Source of the DNA: Marinobacter salarius
GTDB taxonomy: Bacteria > Pseudomonadota > Gammaproteobacteria > Pseudomonadales > Oleiphilaceae
Reading direction: 5' to 3'
NCBI GenBank assembly: GCA_000831005.1
Contig: CP007152.1
Coordinates: 3,472,001 to 3,536,000 of the forward strand
DNA length: 64,000 nt
The notes under the pieces are model-generated. The model was not told the DNA's origin and did not search any database. It worked only from the letters and a program-made list of their open reading frames with translations. The translations under genes were made by a program, and so were the position numbers. Positions 47,849 through 59,094 of this stretch are shown piece by piece; positions within the stretch are counted from its first letter, which is position 1; each line of letters begins with the position of its first letter.

Positions 47849-48289
47849 ATGCAGTATCTTCACACAATGATCCGGGTCAGCAATCTGGAACAGACCCTGC
47901 ACTTTTTCTGCGAGTTACTCGGCATGGTGGAAATCAACCGAAAAAGCAGCGAAAAGGGGCGCTTCACACTGGTTTTCCTTGCGGCCGCGGAGGATGAGGC
48001 TCGGGCCAGGGAGGACCGGGCCGCGATGATCGAACTCACCTATAACTGGGACCCGGAAGAATACAGCGGTGGTCGCAATTTCGGACATCTGGCGTATCGG
48101 GTGGACGATCTCTATGCATTGTGTAGCCACCTGCGGGCCAACGGCGTTACCATCAATCGTCCACCGCGCGACGGCCATATGGCGTTTATCAGGTCGCCTG
48201 ATGGCATTTCCATTGAACTGCTCCAGAAAGGGGAGTCACTGCCACCGAAGGAACCCTGGGCCAGCATGGAAAACATTGGCACCTGGTAA
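47849..48289 (+). CDS. VOC/glyoxalase I-family protein
   Basis: A 146-residue single-domain VOC protein. The four metal ligands expected of glyoxalase I are in place: His in YLHTMIRV, Glu in [10 protein letters not shown], His in [10 protein letters not shown] and Glu in [22 protein letters not shown] is the usual first helix region. CAGGAGG precedes ATG at 47849. It probably converts the methylglyoxal-glutathione adduct to lactoylglutathione, though other VOC activities are possible. Confidence 0.87.
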   Translation: MQYLHTMIRVSNLEQTLHFFCELLGMVEINRKSSEKGRFTLVFLAAAEDEARAREDRAAMIELTYNWDPEEYSGGRNFGHLAYRVDDLYALCSHLRANGVTINRPPRDGHMAFIRSPDGISIELLQKGESLPPKEPWASMENIGTW

Positions 48290-48395
48290 GAGGGCGTGAA
48301 GGTTTGCAAGATTGGAACCGGTTTAATCGCCATCGGCAGGACAGGTTGACGGTTTTTGAGGTAAAATTCGTGAAAATTCAAGACAAGGACGACCC

Positions 48396-49802
48396 ATGCT
48401 TGCAGTGATTCTTTCTGGTGGTTCCGGCACCCGTCTCTGGCCGTTGTCCCGTGAAGCCTATCCCAAGCAGTTTCTACCGGTGGTGTCTGACGATTCCCTG
48501 CTGGCGGAAACCATCGATCGTGGCCTGGCACTGGATGACAAAGCCCGGGTATTGGCCATCACCAATGAAGAGCACCGGTTTGTGGTTGCGGCCCATTTGC
48601 AGGCCCAGGCACCCGAGCGTACCGCCGGGATCATTCTCGAGCCGGTCGGTCGCAATACTGCCCCGGCCATTGCACTCGCGGCCCTTGCGGCTGCGGAAGA
48701 AAACCCGGAAGAGTTGCTGCTGGTGATGCCTTCGGATCACGTATTGAAGAACCAGGATGTGTTCCGCCAGGCGGTCAGTCAGGGCGCTGAAGCCGCCCGT
48801 TCCGGCAAGTTGGTTACCTTTGGTATTGTGCCCAGCGCGCCTCACACAGGCTACGGCTACATCAAGGCTGGTGCGGCCCACGAAGGGTACAACGATGTGG
48901 CGGCTTTTGTGGAAAAGCCGGACGAGAAAACCGCTCGTCAGTATCTGGAAGAGGGCGATTATTTCTGGAACAGCGGCATGTTCCTGTTTCGCGCCGATCG
49001 CTATCTGAAGGAACTGGAAAGTCAGCAACCCGAGATGATGAAAGCCTGCCTGGCTGCCTGGAAGGAACGCAACGACGACATGGATTTCACCCGCGTGGGT
49101 GCCGAGAACTTCAGGGCTTGCCCGGACGATTCCATCGACTATGCAGTGATGGAAAAGACCCACGATGCGGTGGTGGTGCCCCTGGATGCCGGTTGGTCGG
49201 ATGTGGGCTCCTGGTCCGCGCTTTGGGATATTCAGCCCCACGATGAGAACAACAACGTGTGCCGGGGAGATGTGATCACCGAAGACGTTTCTGGCTCCTA
49301 CATTCACTCAGAGGGCCGTCTGATTGCAGCGCTGGGCATCACGGATCACGTCATCGTTGAAACGGATGATGTGGTGCTGGTGGCGGACCGCGGCCGGGTT
49401 CAGGATGTGAAGAAGCTGGTTGCCCAGGTCAAGGCTCAGGGCCGTCATGAACACCGGTTCCACAAGAAGGTCCACCGCCCCTGGGGCACCTATGAAGGTA
49501 TCGCCATGGGGGAACGTTTCCAGGTCAAGCACATTACGGTTAAGCCGGGCGCGTCGCTGTCGTTGCAGAAACATCATCATCGTGCCGAGCACTGGGTGGT
49601 GGTCAAGGGAACCGCAACGGTCAATCGCGGTGACGATGTGTTGTTGCTGACCGAAGACCAGTCCACCTACATTCCGTTGGGTGTGACCCATCGGCTGACC
49701 AACCCTGGCGTTATTCCCCTGGAACTGATTGAAGTGCAGACGGGTAGCTACCTGGGTGAAGACGACATTGTGCGTTTTGAGGACACCTACAACCGGGTCT
49801 GA
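48396..49802 (+). CDS. algA: Mannose-1-phosphate guanylyltransferase/mannose-6-phosphate isomerase
   Basis: Bifunctional 468-residue enzyme of the GDP-mannose path (type II PMI). The nucleotidyltransferase signature LSGGSGTRLWPLSREAYPKQ opens the protein and FVEKPDEKTA is the sugar-phosphate motif. The C-terminal cupin carries the isomerase ligands (SLQKHHHRAEHWVVVKG, GVTHRLTNPG). GDP-mannose feeds exopolysaccharide or LPS; no other polysaccharide genes adjoin, so the product is not known. Also called ManC in other gene sets. Confidence 0.92.
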   Translation: MLAVILSGGSGTRLWPLSREAYPKQFLPVVSDDSLLAETIDRGLALDDKARVLAITNEEHRFVVAAHLQAQAPERTAGIILEPVGRNTAPAIALAALAAAEENPEELLLVMPSDHVLKNQDVFRQAVSQGAEAARSGKLVTFGIVPSAPHTGYGYIKAGAAHEGYNDVAAFVEKPDEKTARQYLEEGDYFWNSGMFLFRADRYLKELESQQPEMMKACLAAWKERNDDMDFTRVGAENFRACPDDSIDYAVMEKTHDAVVVPLDAGWSDVGSWSALWDIQPHDENNNVCRGDVITEDVSGSYIHSEGRLIAALGITDHVIVETDDVVLVADRGRVQDVKKLVAQVKAQGRHEHRFHKKVHRPWGTYEGIAMGERFQVKHITVKPGASLSLQKHHHRAEHWVVVKGTATVNRGDDVLLLTEDQSTYIPLGVTHRLTNPGVIPLELIEVQTGSYLGEDDIVRFEDTYNRV

Positions 49803-49856
49803 CCGGTATTGATGAAATGGCATCAGGACGATGCCGCTGACCACAAGGAGAAGTGA

Positions 49857-51263
49857 ATGGAAGACTGGCAAGGATGCCTGAGCCCCCTCTGTCAAACCGC
49901 ACTGCAACGGGCTCGCGACAGCGTAGCCCAACGTGGCGGTTACGCGATCACCGTTGAGGATTTCCTGTTGGCGCTGCTGGATGATGAACCCGCCATTTGC
50001 GGCTTCCTTCGTGGCCGTGGTGTCGATATCGACGAACTGACCCGCACCATCCAATGTGAGCAACCCATCGTGACCGAAGTGGGCGGAGAGGGCCAGTTGT
50101 CCTCACAGCTCATGTACTGGTTTTCTTCCGCCCGCGAGCTGAGCAGTGCCCCCTGGCTTGACTGGCCCATCCTGTTGTCGGTGCTGACTCGTAACGCCGA
50201 ACGCCTGCAGGAGAAAGCCTACGTGGCGGTGTTGGAATTGGTCGACCGGTGGCCCGCTGCGGACGAACAGCAGCAAGTCGCCGAAATCTCCGACAAAGGC
50301 GATGTGCCCGTTGTGGTTACCGACCTGGAATGGCTGGAACTGGCGGAAGATGTATCGATTACCCTGGTCTCGGTTCCAAGAGCACTGGTGTGGGTGAAAG
50401 GGGCGAGAGGCACCGGTAAAACCAGCTGGTTACAAGCCCTATTGCCGTTCCTGTATTGTGGCTTTATAAGGCTGGACCTTCGCAATGAGGCGGAAATCAT
50501 GGCCAGCGATAATCCAGCCATCCCGTCCAAAGGCATCGACCGCAAGGATTATCCCGCGCTGGTTCTGGATAACGTTTCTCCGGTGGACCTGGCTGCAATG
50601 ATGGCGCCCGAGCTCAGCGTGGCCCGCAGTCTGGTTACCGGATATCCGGGCCCTGTGGTCATGCTGGGGTCTGATTCACCGGAGGCAGGCGGTGCCATTG
50701 AGCAACTCGAACGGTGGCTGGGCCGGGATTTCGATATCTTTGACATGCCCGGCACGAGTACCGGCCAGAAGGTTGCTATCCTGACGGCTCATCAGCCAGC
50801 GATTGAAAAGCGCTGGAACATAGAATTGTCCCAAACGCTTGTCCGCCATGCCGCCTCAAGCCGGAGTCGGCTGGTCGGGTCGCCTGGCGGTATGATCCAG
50901 TGGGTAGAGCGTGCAGCCGCCCGATTGAACCTGTTTGCCGAACGCGGCCCTATTAAGGGTATGGCGCTCGCCGGAAAAACCGATACGCTGCGACGACAGT
51001 CACTGGTAGCAATGGCCAGGCAACAACCGACGGAAGCACTGGAGCGATCCCTTGAAAGCTTGGCCGTCGAGCGTGCAGCGGCGGAGGTGGCCTGGCATGA
51101 GCGAAAGGCGGAGGGCACGCTCAGGACACTGAAAATGGATGACCTGCGCCATGAACTCGAACGCTGGGTTGCAGCCCGCCCCGGGCCGGTTCACTATGTG
51201 GTCCATTGTGATCAACCGGCAGGAGATACAGAAGGTGCGGGATCTCGAAATCTACATTCGTGA
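49857..51263 (+). CDS. Clp-N domain P-loop ATPase-like protein
   Basis: A 468-residue protein. Residues about 5-115 resemble the repeated Clp N-terminal domain of ClpV/ClpB (LSPLCQTALQRARDS, ITVEDFLLALLDDEPA). A Walker A motif (GARGTGKTS) lies near residue 187, and YPALVLDNVSPVDLAAM supplies a Walker B-like hhhhDN. The C-terminal half is helical and rich in Arg/Glu. It is about half the length of ClpV and lacks the second ATPase domain. The end is uncertain: the next gene overlaps in another frame, and a further frameshift could join them. Role unknown. Confidence 0.6.
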   Translation: MEDWQGCLSPLCQTALQRARDSVAQRGGYAITVEDFLLALLDDEPAICGFLRGRGVDIDELTRTIQCEQPIVTEVGGEGQLSSQLMYWFSSARELSSAPWLDWPILLSVLTRNAERLQEKAYVAVLELVDRWPAADEQQQVAEISDKGDVPVVVTDLEWLELAEDVSITLVSVPRALVWVKGARGTGKTSWLQALLPFLYCGFIRLDLRNEAEIMASDNPAIPSKGIDRKDYPALVLDNVSPVDLAAMMAPELSVARSLVTGYPGPVVMLGSDSPEAGGAIEQLERWLGRDFDIFDMPGTSTGQKVAILTAHQPAIEKRWNIELSQTLVRHAASSRSRLVGSPGGMIQWVERAAARLNLFAERGPIKGMALAGKTDTLRRQSLVAMARQQPTEALERSLESLAVERAAAEVAWHERKAEGTLRTLKMDDLRHELERWVAARPGPVHYVVHCDQPAGDTEGAGSRNLHS

Positions 51264-51609
51264 CCTGGAGTCGTCAGCGGTATCTAGCTGGCTTGCCAGT
51301 CATCTGGACGACATTGAGCTCAGGGATGACCCGCTGGGTGACAGGGCGGTGAAAGGGTCAGCTCATTATCGGGCGCATAGAGTCCGCATTAATCTGTACC
51401 CCGGTGCAGGTGGCAAGCGATACACCTCTGTGATCCTTGAGGGTGAAGATCTGCCTGGGCGTCCGACCTCGATTGCGCCGGAGTGCCTGGCGTGCCATGG
51501 ATACCGAGATTCGCTGCAGCCCCGGTGACTGGAAAGAAGGCGAGCCCGTGAGGATGAGAAATGGTGGCGGCTGGACCAGCGTGGAGAGCAACTGGCGGTC
51601 TGGAACTGA
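51196..51609 (+). CDS. Hypothetical protein (three frameshifts)
   Basis: ATG 51196 opens a frame (MWSIVINRQEIQKVRDLE) that needs one base added near 51455, 51479 and 51550 to read through to TGA at 51609, giving about 138 residues ending RLDQRGEQLAVWN. Each correction shifts the frame the same way, which supports lost bases rather than chance. Parts such as AHRVRINLYPGAGGKRYTSV look like a beta-rich domain. No family recognised. It may also be the C-terminus of the preceding Clp-N-type protein. Confidence 0.45.
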
Positions 51610-51626
51610 GTTTTTTCCCGGCAACG

Positions 51627-51661
51627 AAAAAGGGGGCAGCCGGTCGGCTGCCCCCTTTTTT
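51627..51661. terminator. Strong bidirectional intrinsic terminator
   Basis: A 15-bp perfect stem (AAAAAGGGGGCAGCC paired with its complement, 4-base loop) has A-tracts and T-tracts at its ends. It lies between the convergent Clp-N region and cold-shock gene, ending both transcripts. Confidence 0.95.
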
Positions 51662-51681
51662 GTGATGAACGTTCTCGTGGA

Positions 51682-52281
51682 TCAGTCGCTCAGGATGGAC
51701 ACGTTGTCCGCCTGAAGGCCCTTGTCCGCTTCGACAACGCTGAACCGGACCAGTTGGCCCTGGCGCAGTACCCGGCGGCCACGGCCACGAATGGCGCGGA
51801 AGTGTACAAAGACTTCATCGCCGCTATCGCGGACAATAAACCCGAAGCCTTTCTTGACGTTGAACCACTTGACGGTGCCTTCCTCATTGCCTTCAGGGGT
51901 GCTGTCGTCGTAGTCATCGTCGTCCTCGTAATCCGGTTGGGATTGCTGCTTGCGCGGGGCAGGCTGGCGAGGTGCCGTGCTGGCGCGAGGCGCTTGCTGC
52001 TTCACGGCTGAGGGTTTCTTGGCCGCCAGAGCGACGGTTACGAAGCCTGCCAGGCCGAAAAGGACAACCGCAATAATATAGGCTGCGATGCCCTGGGCGC
52101 TGCCCAATACAAACGTGGTACTGGTTGCTTCCTCGCTAGTGCCGGCCTGAGACAGAATCTGGAAGAGTTCCGGGGTGAAAGTCACCAACAGAAAGCCGAG
52201 GATAAAAGGTGACGGAATCGCGACCAGGAGAGCAAGGACGATCGCTTTTGCTGGGTTTTGCATGGACTGAATTTTCTCCAT
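51682..52281 (-). CDS. Membrane-tethered cold-shock domain protein
   Basis: A 199-residue protein. Two membrane helices fill residues about 10-35 and 60-85; a linker rich in Lys, Pro, Gln, then Asp ([11 protein letters not shown]) follows; the C-terminal 67 residues are a complete cold-shock domain with RNP1 GFGFI and RNP2 VFVHF ([20 protein letters not shown]). The domain binds single-stranded nucleic acid, here probably held at the inner membrane. Met at 52263 is an equally possible start. It is divergent from slyX. Confidence 0.88.
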   Translation of the reverse strand: MEKIQSMQNPAKAIVLALLVAIPSPFILGFLLVTFTPELFQILSQAGTSEEATSTTFVLGSAQGIAAYIIAVVLFGLAGFVTVALAAKKPSAVKQQAPRASTAPRQPAPRKQQSQPDYEDDDDYDDSTPEGNEEGTVKWFNVKKGFGFIVRDSGDEVFVHFRAIRGRGRRVLRQGQLVRFSVVEADKGLQADNVSILSD

Positions 52282-52508
52282 TCATCTAACGCTAACGATA
52301 AAGAGCCGGATATCGGGTAAAATCGGGTCTCCGGCGGTGAAAACCGCTGGGGGCCTGCAAGACATAAACGGGTCTTTCAGGTTCCCCGGCGGGCAAAAGC
52401 GGGATGATACCAGATAACGGGGAGCGCTGACCAAGCGGCGTGTCCGCCGACACCAAATTGATCACACAATACCTTGATGGGAATCCTTCCCGGAGAACCA
52501 AAAACTTT

Positions 52509-52727
52509 ATGAGCGACAAAGATCTGCAGGCCCGGCTGGACGAACTGGAAACGCGTCTGGCATTCCAGGACGACATCATTCATACCCTGAGCGAGCAGGT
52601 GGCACGTCAGGAGCTGGATATCCGGGAACTCTGGGAGGCGAAGAAGCAGCTGAACACTCAGCTCAAGGAAGTATCGTCATCGAACATCAGAAAGGAGGAG
52701 GACGAAACGCCTCCTCCTCACTACTGA
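52509..52727 (+). CDS. slyX: SlyX-family protein
   Basis: A 72-residue coiled-coil protein: DLQARLDELETRLAFQDD, then IHTLSEQVARQELDIREL and LNTQLKEV, ending with PPPHY, the family's conserved C-terminus. The frame is open from 52440, but residues before MSDKDLQ are not SlyX-like. Function unknown in all bacteria. It ends directly against the dapE stop on the other strand. Confidence 0.88.
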   Translation: MSDKDLQARLDELETRLAFQDDIIHTLSEQVARQELDIRELWEAKKQLNTQLKEVSSSNIRKEEDETPPPHY

Positions 52728-54891
<2,164 letters not shown>

Positions 54892-54908
54892 TGATGTGCT
54901 CCTGGTTC

Positions 54909-55253
54909 TCAGTGTTTGAATCGTTCGGCCCAATCATCGGCATTAAAGCCGACGCTGACCGTGTCGCCGTGCTCAACCACGGGCCGCTTGATGATGGACG
55001 GATTGTCGAGCATCAGGTCGTGGGCGGATTGGGCGCTAATATTATCACGAACATCGTCCGAAAGTTTGCGCCACGTGGTGCCGCGACGGTTCAGTAACAA
55101 CTCCCAGCCGGTGACCTGTTCCCATTGGCTGAGCCGGTCGGTGTCCAGGCCGTCCTTCTTGAAGTCGTGGAATTCGTAGTCGATGCCGGCGTCGCCCAGC
55201 CATTTCCGGGCTTTCTTGACGGTGTCGCAATTTCGGATGCCGTAGAGTTTCAT
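54909..55253 (-). CDS. ArsC/Spx-family (YffB-like) protein
   Basis: A 114-residue thioredoxin-fold protein: MKLYGIRNCDTVKKARKWL with a single cysteine where ArsC has its catalytic one, WELLLNRRGTTWRKL and PSIIKRPVVEHG with the conserved Arg. This is the YffB branch, often found inside dap operons; an arsenate role is unlikely. ATG at 55253 overlaps the dapC stop (ATGA). Its function in the operon is not known. Confidence 0.88.
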   Translation of the reverse strand: MKLYGIRNCDTVKKARKWLGDAGIDYEFHDFKKDGLDTDRLSQWEQVTGWELLLNRRGTTWRKLSDDVRDNISAQSAHDLMLDNPSIIKRPVVEHGDTVSVGFNADDWAERFKH

Positions 55254-56452
55254 GTCCTGTTTGCCTTTACAAAAGTCACAATGCGTTTTGCCGCTTCCAC
55301 GCATTCTTCAATCGGCGCCACCAGGGCCATCCTTACCCGGTTTTCACCAGGATTATGGCCATTGACAGTGCGAGAGAGGTAGCGCCCGGGGAGTACGTGC
55401 ACATTCTGCTGGGCAGACAACTCCCGCGCGAACGTTTCGTCGTCCATCGGGGTTTCCGGCCAGAGGTAGAACCCGGCATCGGGAAAGTCCACGTTCATCA
55501 CTTCCCGCAGGATGGGTACCACTGCCTCAAACTTGGCGCGGTAGGCCGCCCGGTTCTCCCGCACGTGGTCTTCATCGCTCCAGGCGGCAATGCTCGCCAG
55601 CTGGTTGTGTATGGGCATGGCGCAGCCATGGTAGGTGCGGTATTTGAGATAGCCTTTGAGGATATCGGCATCGCCGGCCACGAAACCGGACCGCAGGCCC
55701 GGCAAGTTGCTCCGCTTCGACAGGCTGTGGAACACGACGCAGCGGGCGAAATCGTTGCGGCCAATAGCGGCACAGGTTTGCAGTAATCCTTCCGGCGGCC
55801 GACGTTCGTCCGGGTAGAGCTCGGAATAGCATTCATCGGACGCGACGATGAAGTCATGCTCGTCCGCCAGTTCGATGACCCGCGCCAATGTCTCCCGGGG
55901 AATCACCGAACCGCTGGGGTTGCCCGGTGAGCACAGGAACAGCACCTGGCAGTTTTTCCATACGGATTTCGGAACCTTGTCAAAGTCCGGTATGAAATGG
56001 CTGTCTGCGTCGCAGGCAAGGTAATGGGGCGTTGCGCCGGCAAGGAACGCAGCGCCTTCGTAGACCTGGTAAAACGGGTTGGGGCTGACCACGGTGGCGC
56101 TCTGGCTGGATTCCACCACCGATTGCACCAGCGAGAAGATGCCTTCGCGAGTGCCATTCACCGGAACGATATGGTGCTCAGGCGTCAGTGATCCGGGTGT
56201 CAGTTCAAAGCGGCGGGTGGCCCAGCGCGCGATGGCCTGACGCAGTTCGTCGGTGCCTTTCGTTGTAGGGTAGTTGGCGAGTTTGTCCAGATTATCCGCG
56301 ATTACCTGTTTGACGAATTCCGGAGACGGATGCTTGGGCTCACCGATGCCCAGGGAAATCGACGTCAGGTCCTTGGGAACGCTGATGCCGGACTTGAGTT
56401 TGGTCAATTTCTCGAACGGGTAGGGGTGTAGCCTGTCCAGGTCGGGGTTCAT
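55250..56452 (-). CDS. dapC: Succinyldiaminopimelate aminotransferase
   Basis: PLP enzyme of 400 residues, fold type I, making N-succinyl-LL-diaminopimelate. Seen are LGIGEPKHPSPEFV, FLCSPGNPSGSVIPR, VASDECYSELYPDE and the PLP lysine in FHSLSKRSNLPGLRSGFV. Context with dapD and dapE supports DapC over other class I aminotransferases. It overlaps glnD (ATGA) upstream and the ArsC-like gene downstream, so translation is coupled along the operon. Confidence 0.93.
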   Translation of the reverse strand: MNPDLDRLHPYPFEKLTKLKSGISVPKDLTSISLGIGEPKHPSPEFVKQVIADNLDKLANYPTTKGTDELRQAIARWATRRFELTPGSLTPEHHIVPVNGTREGIFSLVQSVVESSQSATVVSPNPFYQVYEGAAFLAGATPHYLACDADSHFIPDFDKVPKSVWKNCQVLFLCSPGNPSGSVIPRETLARVIELADEHDFIVASDECYSELYPDERRPPEGLLQTCAAIGRNDFARCVVFHSLSKRSNLPGLRSGFVAGDADILKGYLKYRTYHGCAMPIHNQLASIAAWSDEDHVRENRAAYRAKFEAVVPILREVMNVDFPDAGFYLWPETPMDDETFARELSAQQNVHVLPGRYLSRTVNGHNPGENRVRMALVAPIEECVEAAKRIVTFVKANRT

Positions 56453-59094
56453 TGGGTGTCATCCAGCATTTGGCAAAGATCCTGCTGCAGGGCCTGGCAG
56501 ACTGCGGGGTCGCTGATCTGCTCGCCGTGCTCGTCGGTTACAAAGAATACGTCTTCCACCCGTTCACCCAGCGTCGCAATCTTGGCGTTGGTTAGCCGCA
56601 CGCGATGCTCCAGCAATACCTGTCCAACGCGGGCCAGCAACCCCGGGCGGTCCGGTGTGATCACTTCCATCACCGTGCGCTGGTTGATGGTGTCGTTGGA
56701 GAAGGTCACTTCCGTGGGGAAGGCAAAGTGCTTCAGCTGTCTGGGAGTGCGGCGGTGGATGATGTCAGGGTAATCTTCCGGGTCATCCAGTTCCTCAATC
56801 AGGCGCATGCGAACCCGATCCTTGCGGGCCGGGTCAATGCCCAGGGGTTTGCCTTTCTCGTCCAGAACAATGTAGGAACTGATAGAGAAGGGGCCTTCGC
56901 TTGAGCTGATGCGAGCATCGACGATGTTGAGGTTAAGTTGTTCCAGCACCGCCGTGGTGGCCGCGAACAGGTCAATACGGTCACTCATATAAATGATGAT
57001 CTGGGAGTAGCCGTCAGTAGGGCCGCCCCGGGTGTCACGAATCAGCACCAGCGGGTCGGGGTCATCACCATGGCGGATGATTGCAGCGGTCTGCCAGGCA
57101 ATGTCCACCGTGGAATCCTGCAGGAAGTAGTCTTCGTCCAGGGTTTCCCAGATTCCGTCGATCTGTTCGTCCGTCATATTCTGGGCGTGGAGAATCTCCC
57201 GTGCCTCGGACTGAGTGGCGCGCACCCATTCCTGACGGTCTACCGGTGTTTCCGAGCCGCGTCTGAGTGCCCGTTTGGTCTCGATGTAGAGCTGGCGCAA
57301 CAGCGAGGCGCGCCAAGTGTTCCACAACTTGGGATTGGTGGCGCTAATATCGCACACCGTCAGCACGTAGAGGTAGTCCAGGTGTACCTGGCTGGGCACG
57401 GCGCGTGCGAAGCCATGGATGATGTCCGGATCGGAGATGTCCTTGCGCTGGGCGGTCATCGACATCAGCAGGTGATTTTCCACCAGCCAGGAGGCCAGTT
57501 GAGTGTCCCGTTCACTGAGGTGATGGCGTTCGCAGAAGTCCTCGACGTCAATTGCGCCCAGCTCCGAATGGTCGCCGCCCCGGCCTTTGGCCACGTCATG
57601 ATAAAGGCCGGCAATATACAGTGTTTCAAGCTTCGGTAACCGGTGAATCAAACGCGACGCCAGCGGGTATTCATTGCGGGCGTCGGCGCTGTCCAGCCGC
57701 ACCATGTTGCGGATCACCCGCATGGTGTGGGCATCCACGGTGTAGATGTGGAACAGGTCGTGCTGCATCTGGCCGATGATCTGGCCAAATTCGGGGAGGT
57801 AGCGGCCCAGCACGTTGTATTTCTTCATTGCCGACAGGGTCTGGTCGAGGGCGTGTGGCGTCCGCAGCAGTTCCATGAACAGGGAAGTAACGGCCAGATC
57901 CGAGCGGAAAGCGTCGTCAATCAGGTGGCGGTGCGCCCGCAGTGAACGGATGGTGGTGGCGCGGATGCCTTTGATTTCCGGATGCTGCGCCATCAGAACG
58001 AAAATTTCCATGATGGCATAGGGCGCGTAGGCGAAGACCTGGTTGTTGACGGCTTCAATGTAGTAGTTGCGAATCTGGAAGCGCTTGTTCAGGGGCAGGA
58101 TGTCGTCGTCACTTCCGGCGCCGAGTATGGCCTCGTCGTAGTACTGAAGAATAACGTCGGTCAGCTCCGCCAGGGCCAGCACGGTGCGGTAGTAGGACTG
58201 CATCATCAACTCAACGCCCAGCCGCTTGCCCTCATCCTTGTAACCCAGCATCTGAGCGAGTGCCCGTTGATGGTCAAACAGGAGGCGATTCTCGTTGCGG
58301 TCGGCAATCAGTTGCAGGCCAAAGCGAAGTCGCCACAGGAAGGTTTCGCCCTGCAGCAATATCTGGTGCTCTTCTTCGGTCAGGATACTGAAGCGTGTCA
58401 GATCCGCGATATTCTGCAGACCGAAGTGTCGCTTGGTAATCCAGCCGATGGTCTGTATATCCCGCAGTGCGCCTGGAGAGCCTTTTACATTGGGCTCAAG
58501 GTTGTATTCCGTGTCCCCGTATTTCGCGTGGCGCTGCTTCTGCTCTTCCCGTTTTGCTATGAAGTAATCGCGGTCAGAGCTGATGGCGTCTGAATAAACC
58601 TGATGACTGAGTTCGTCGCGTAAGTCATCCGGGCCGGCAATGGTACGGGTTTCCAGCAGGTTGGTAAGGATCGTGACATCTTCCCTGGCGGCGTCCATGC
58701 TTTCCTGGATGCTGCGGACGCTGTGGCCGATATCCAGCTTCAGGTCCCACAGGAGGGTTATGAAGGCGCCAAGGTCTTCTTGCCAGTTCTCTTCTATACC
58801 ACTCCGGGTGAGAATCAACAGGTCGATATCGGAATGGGGGTGGAGTTCTCCTCGGCCATAGCCGCCGACTGCAACGAGAGAGACATCGGCAGAGGCGGCA
58901 AAGGCGTAGCGGTTCCAGATCAGGGCAAGAATGGTATCCAGGGTTCCGGACCGGGAATGGACCAGTGCGCGAACATCAGCTCCCTGCCGGAACGCTTCTG
59001 CGTCTGCGTTGTAGCGTTCCTTCAACAGCTCCCGGGCTGCTACAACAGGTGAGATGTCGTTGCTTATCCTGGATTCCAGTTCGCTGAGGTCCAC
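56449..59094 (-). CDS. glnD: Bifunctional uridylyltransferase/uridylyl-removing enzyme GlnD
   Basis: Nitrogen sensor of 881 residues that adds or removes UMP on PII proteins according to glutamine. Domains in order: nucleotidyltransferase (VGGYGRGELHPHSDIDLLIL, about residues 76-96), HD domain (LYHDVAKGRGGDHSELGA, near residue 500), and two C-terminal ACT domains that bind glutamine (FAATTAVLEQLNLNIVDARI, ITPDRPGLLARVGQVLLEH). Full length and uninterrupted. It directly follows map (the ATG abuts the map stop) and overlaps dapC. Confidence 0.97.
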   Translation of the reverse strand: MDLSELESRISNDISPVVAARELLKERYNADAEAFRQGADVRALVHSRSGTLDTILALIWNRYAFAASADVSLVAVGGYGRGELHPHSDIDLLILTRSGIEENWQEDLGAFITLLWDLKLDIGHSVRSIQESMDAAREDVTILTNLLETRTIAGPDDLRDELSHQVYSDAISSDRDYFIAKREEQKQRHAKYGDTEYNLEPNVKGSPGALRDIQTIGWITKRHFGLQNIADLTRFSILTEEEHQILLQGETFLWRLRFGLQLIADRNENRLLFDHQRALAQMLGYKDEGKRLGVELMMQSYYRTVLALAELTDVILQYYDEAILGAGSDDDILPLNKRFQIRNYYIEAVNNQVFAYAPYAIMEIFVLMAQHPEIKGIRATTIRSLRAHRHLIDDAFRSDLAVTSLFMELLRTPHALDQTLSAMKKYNVLGRYLPEFGQIIGQMQHDLFHIYTVDAHTMRVIRNMVRLDSADARNEYPLASRLIHRLPKLETLYIAGLYHDVAKGRGGDHSELGAIDVEDFCERHHLSERDTQLASWLVENHLLMSMTAQRKDISDPDIIHGFARAVPSQVHLDYLYVLTVCDISATNPKLWNTWRASLLRQLYIETKRALRRGSETPVDRQEWVRATQSEAREILHAQNMTDEQIDGIWETLDEDYFLQDSTVDIAWQTAAIIRHGDDPDPLVLIRDTRGGPTDGYSQIIIYMSDRIDLFAATTAVLEQLNLNIVDARISSSEGPFSISSYIVLDEKGKPLGIDPARKDRVRMRLIEELDDPEDYPDIIHRRTPRQLKHFAFPTEVTFSNDTINQRTVMEVITPDRPGLLARVGQVLLEHRVRLTNAKIATLGERVEDVFFVTDEHGEQISDPAVCQALQQDLCQMLDDTQ

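Noticed and set aside
54909..55253. Arsenate reductase function for the ArsC-family gene
   Set aside because: The sequence is of the YffB branch and lies in the dap operon without any ars gene; arsenic resistance is not supported.
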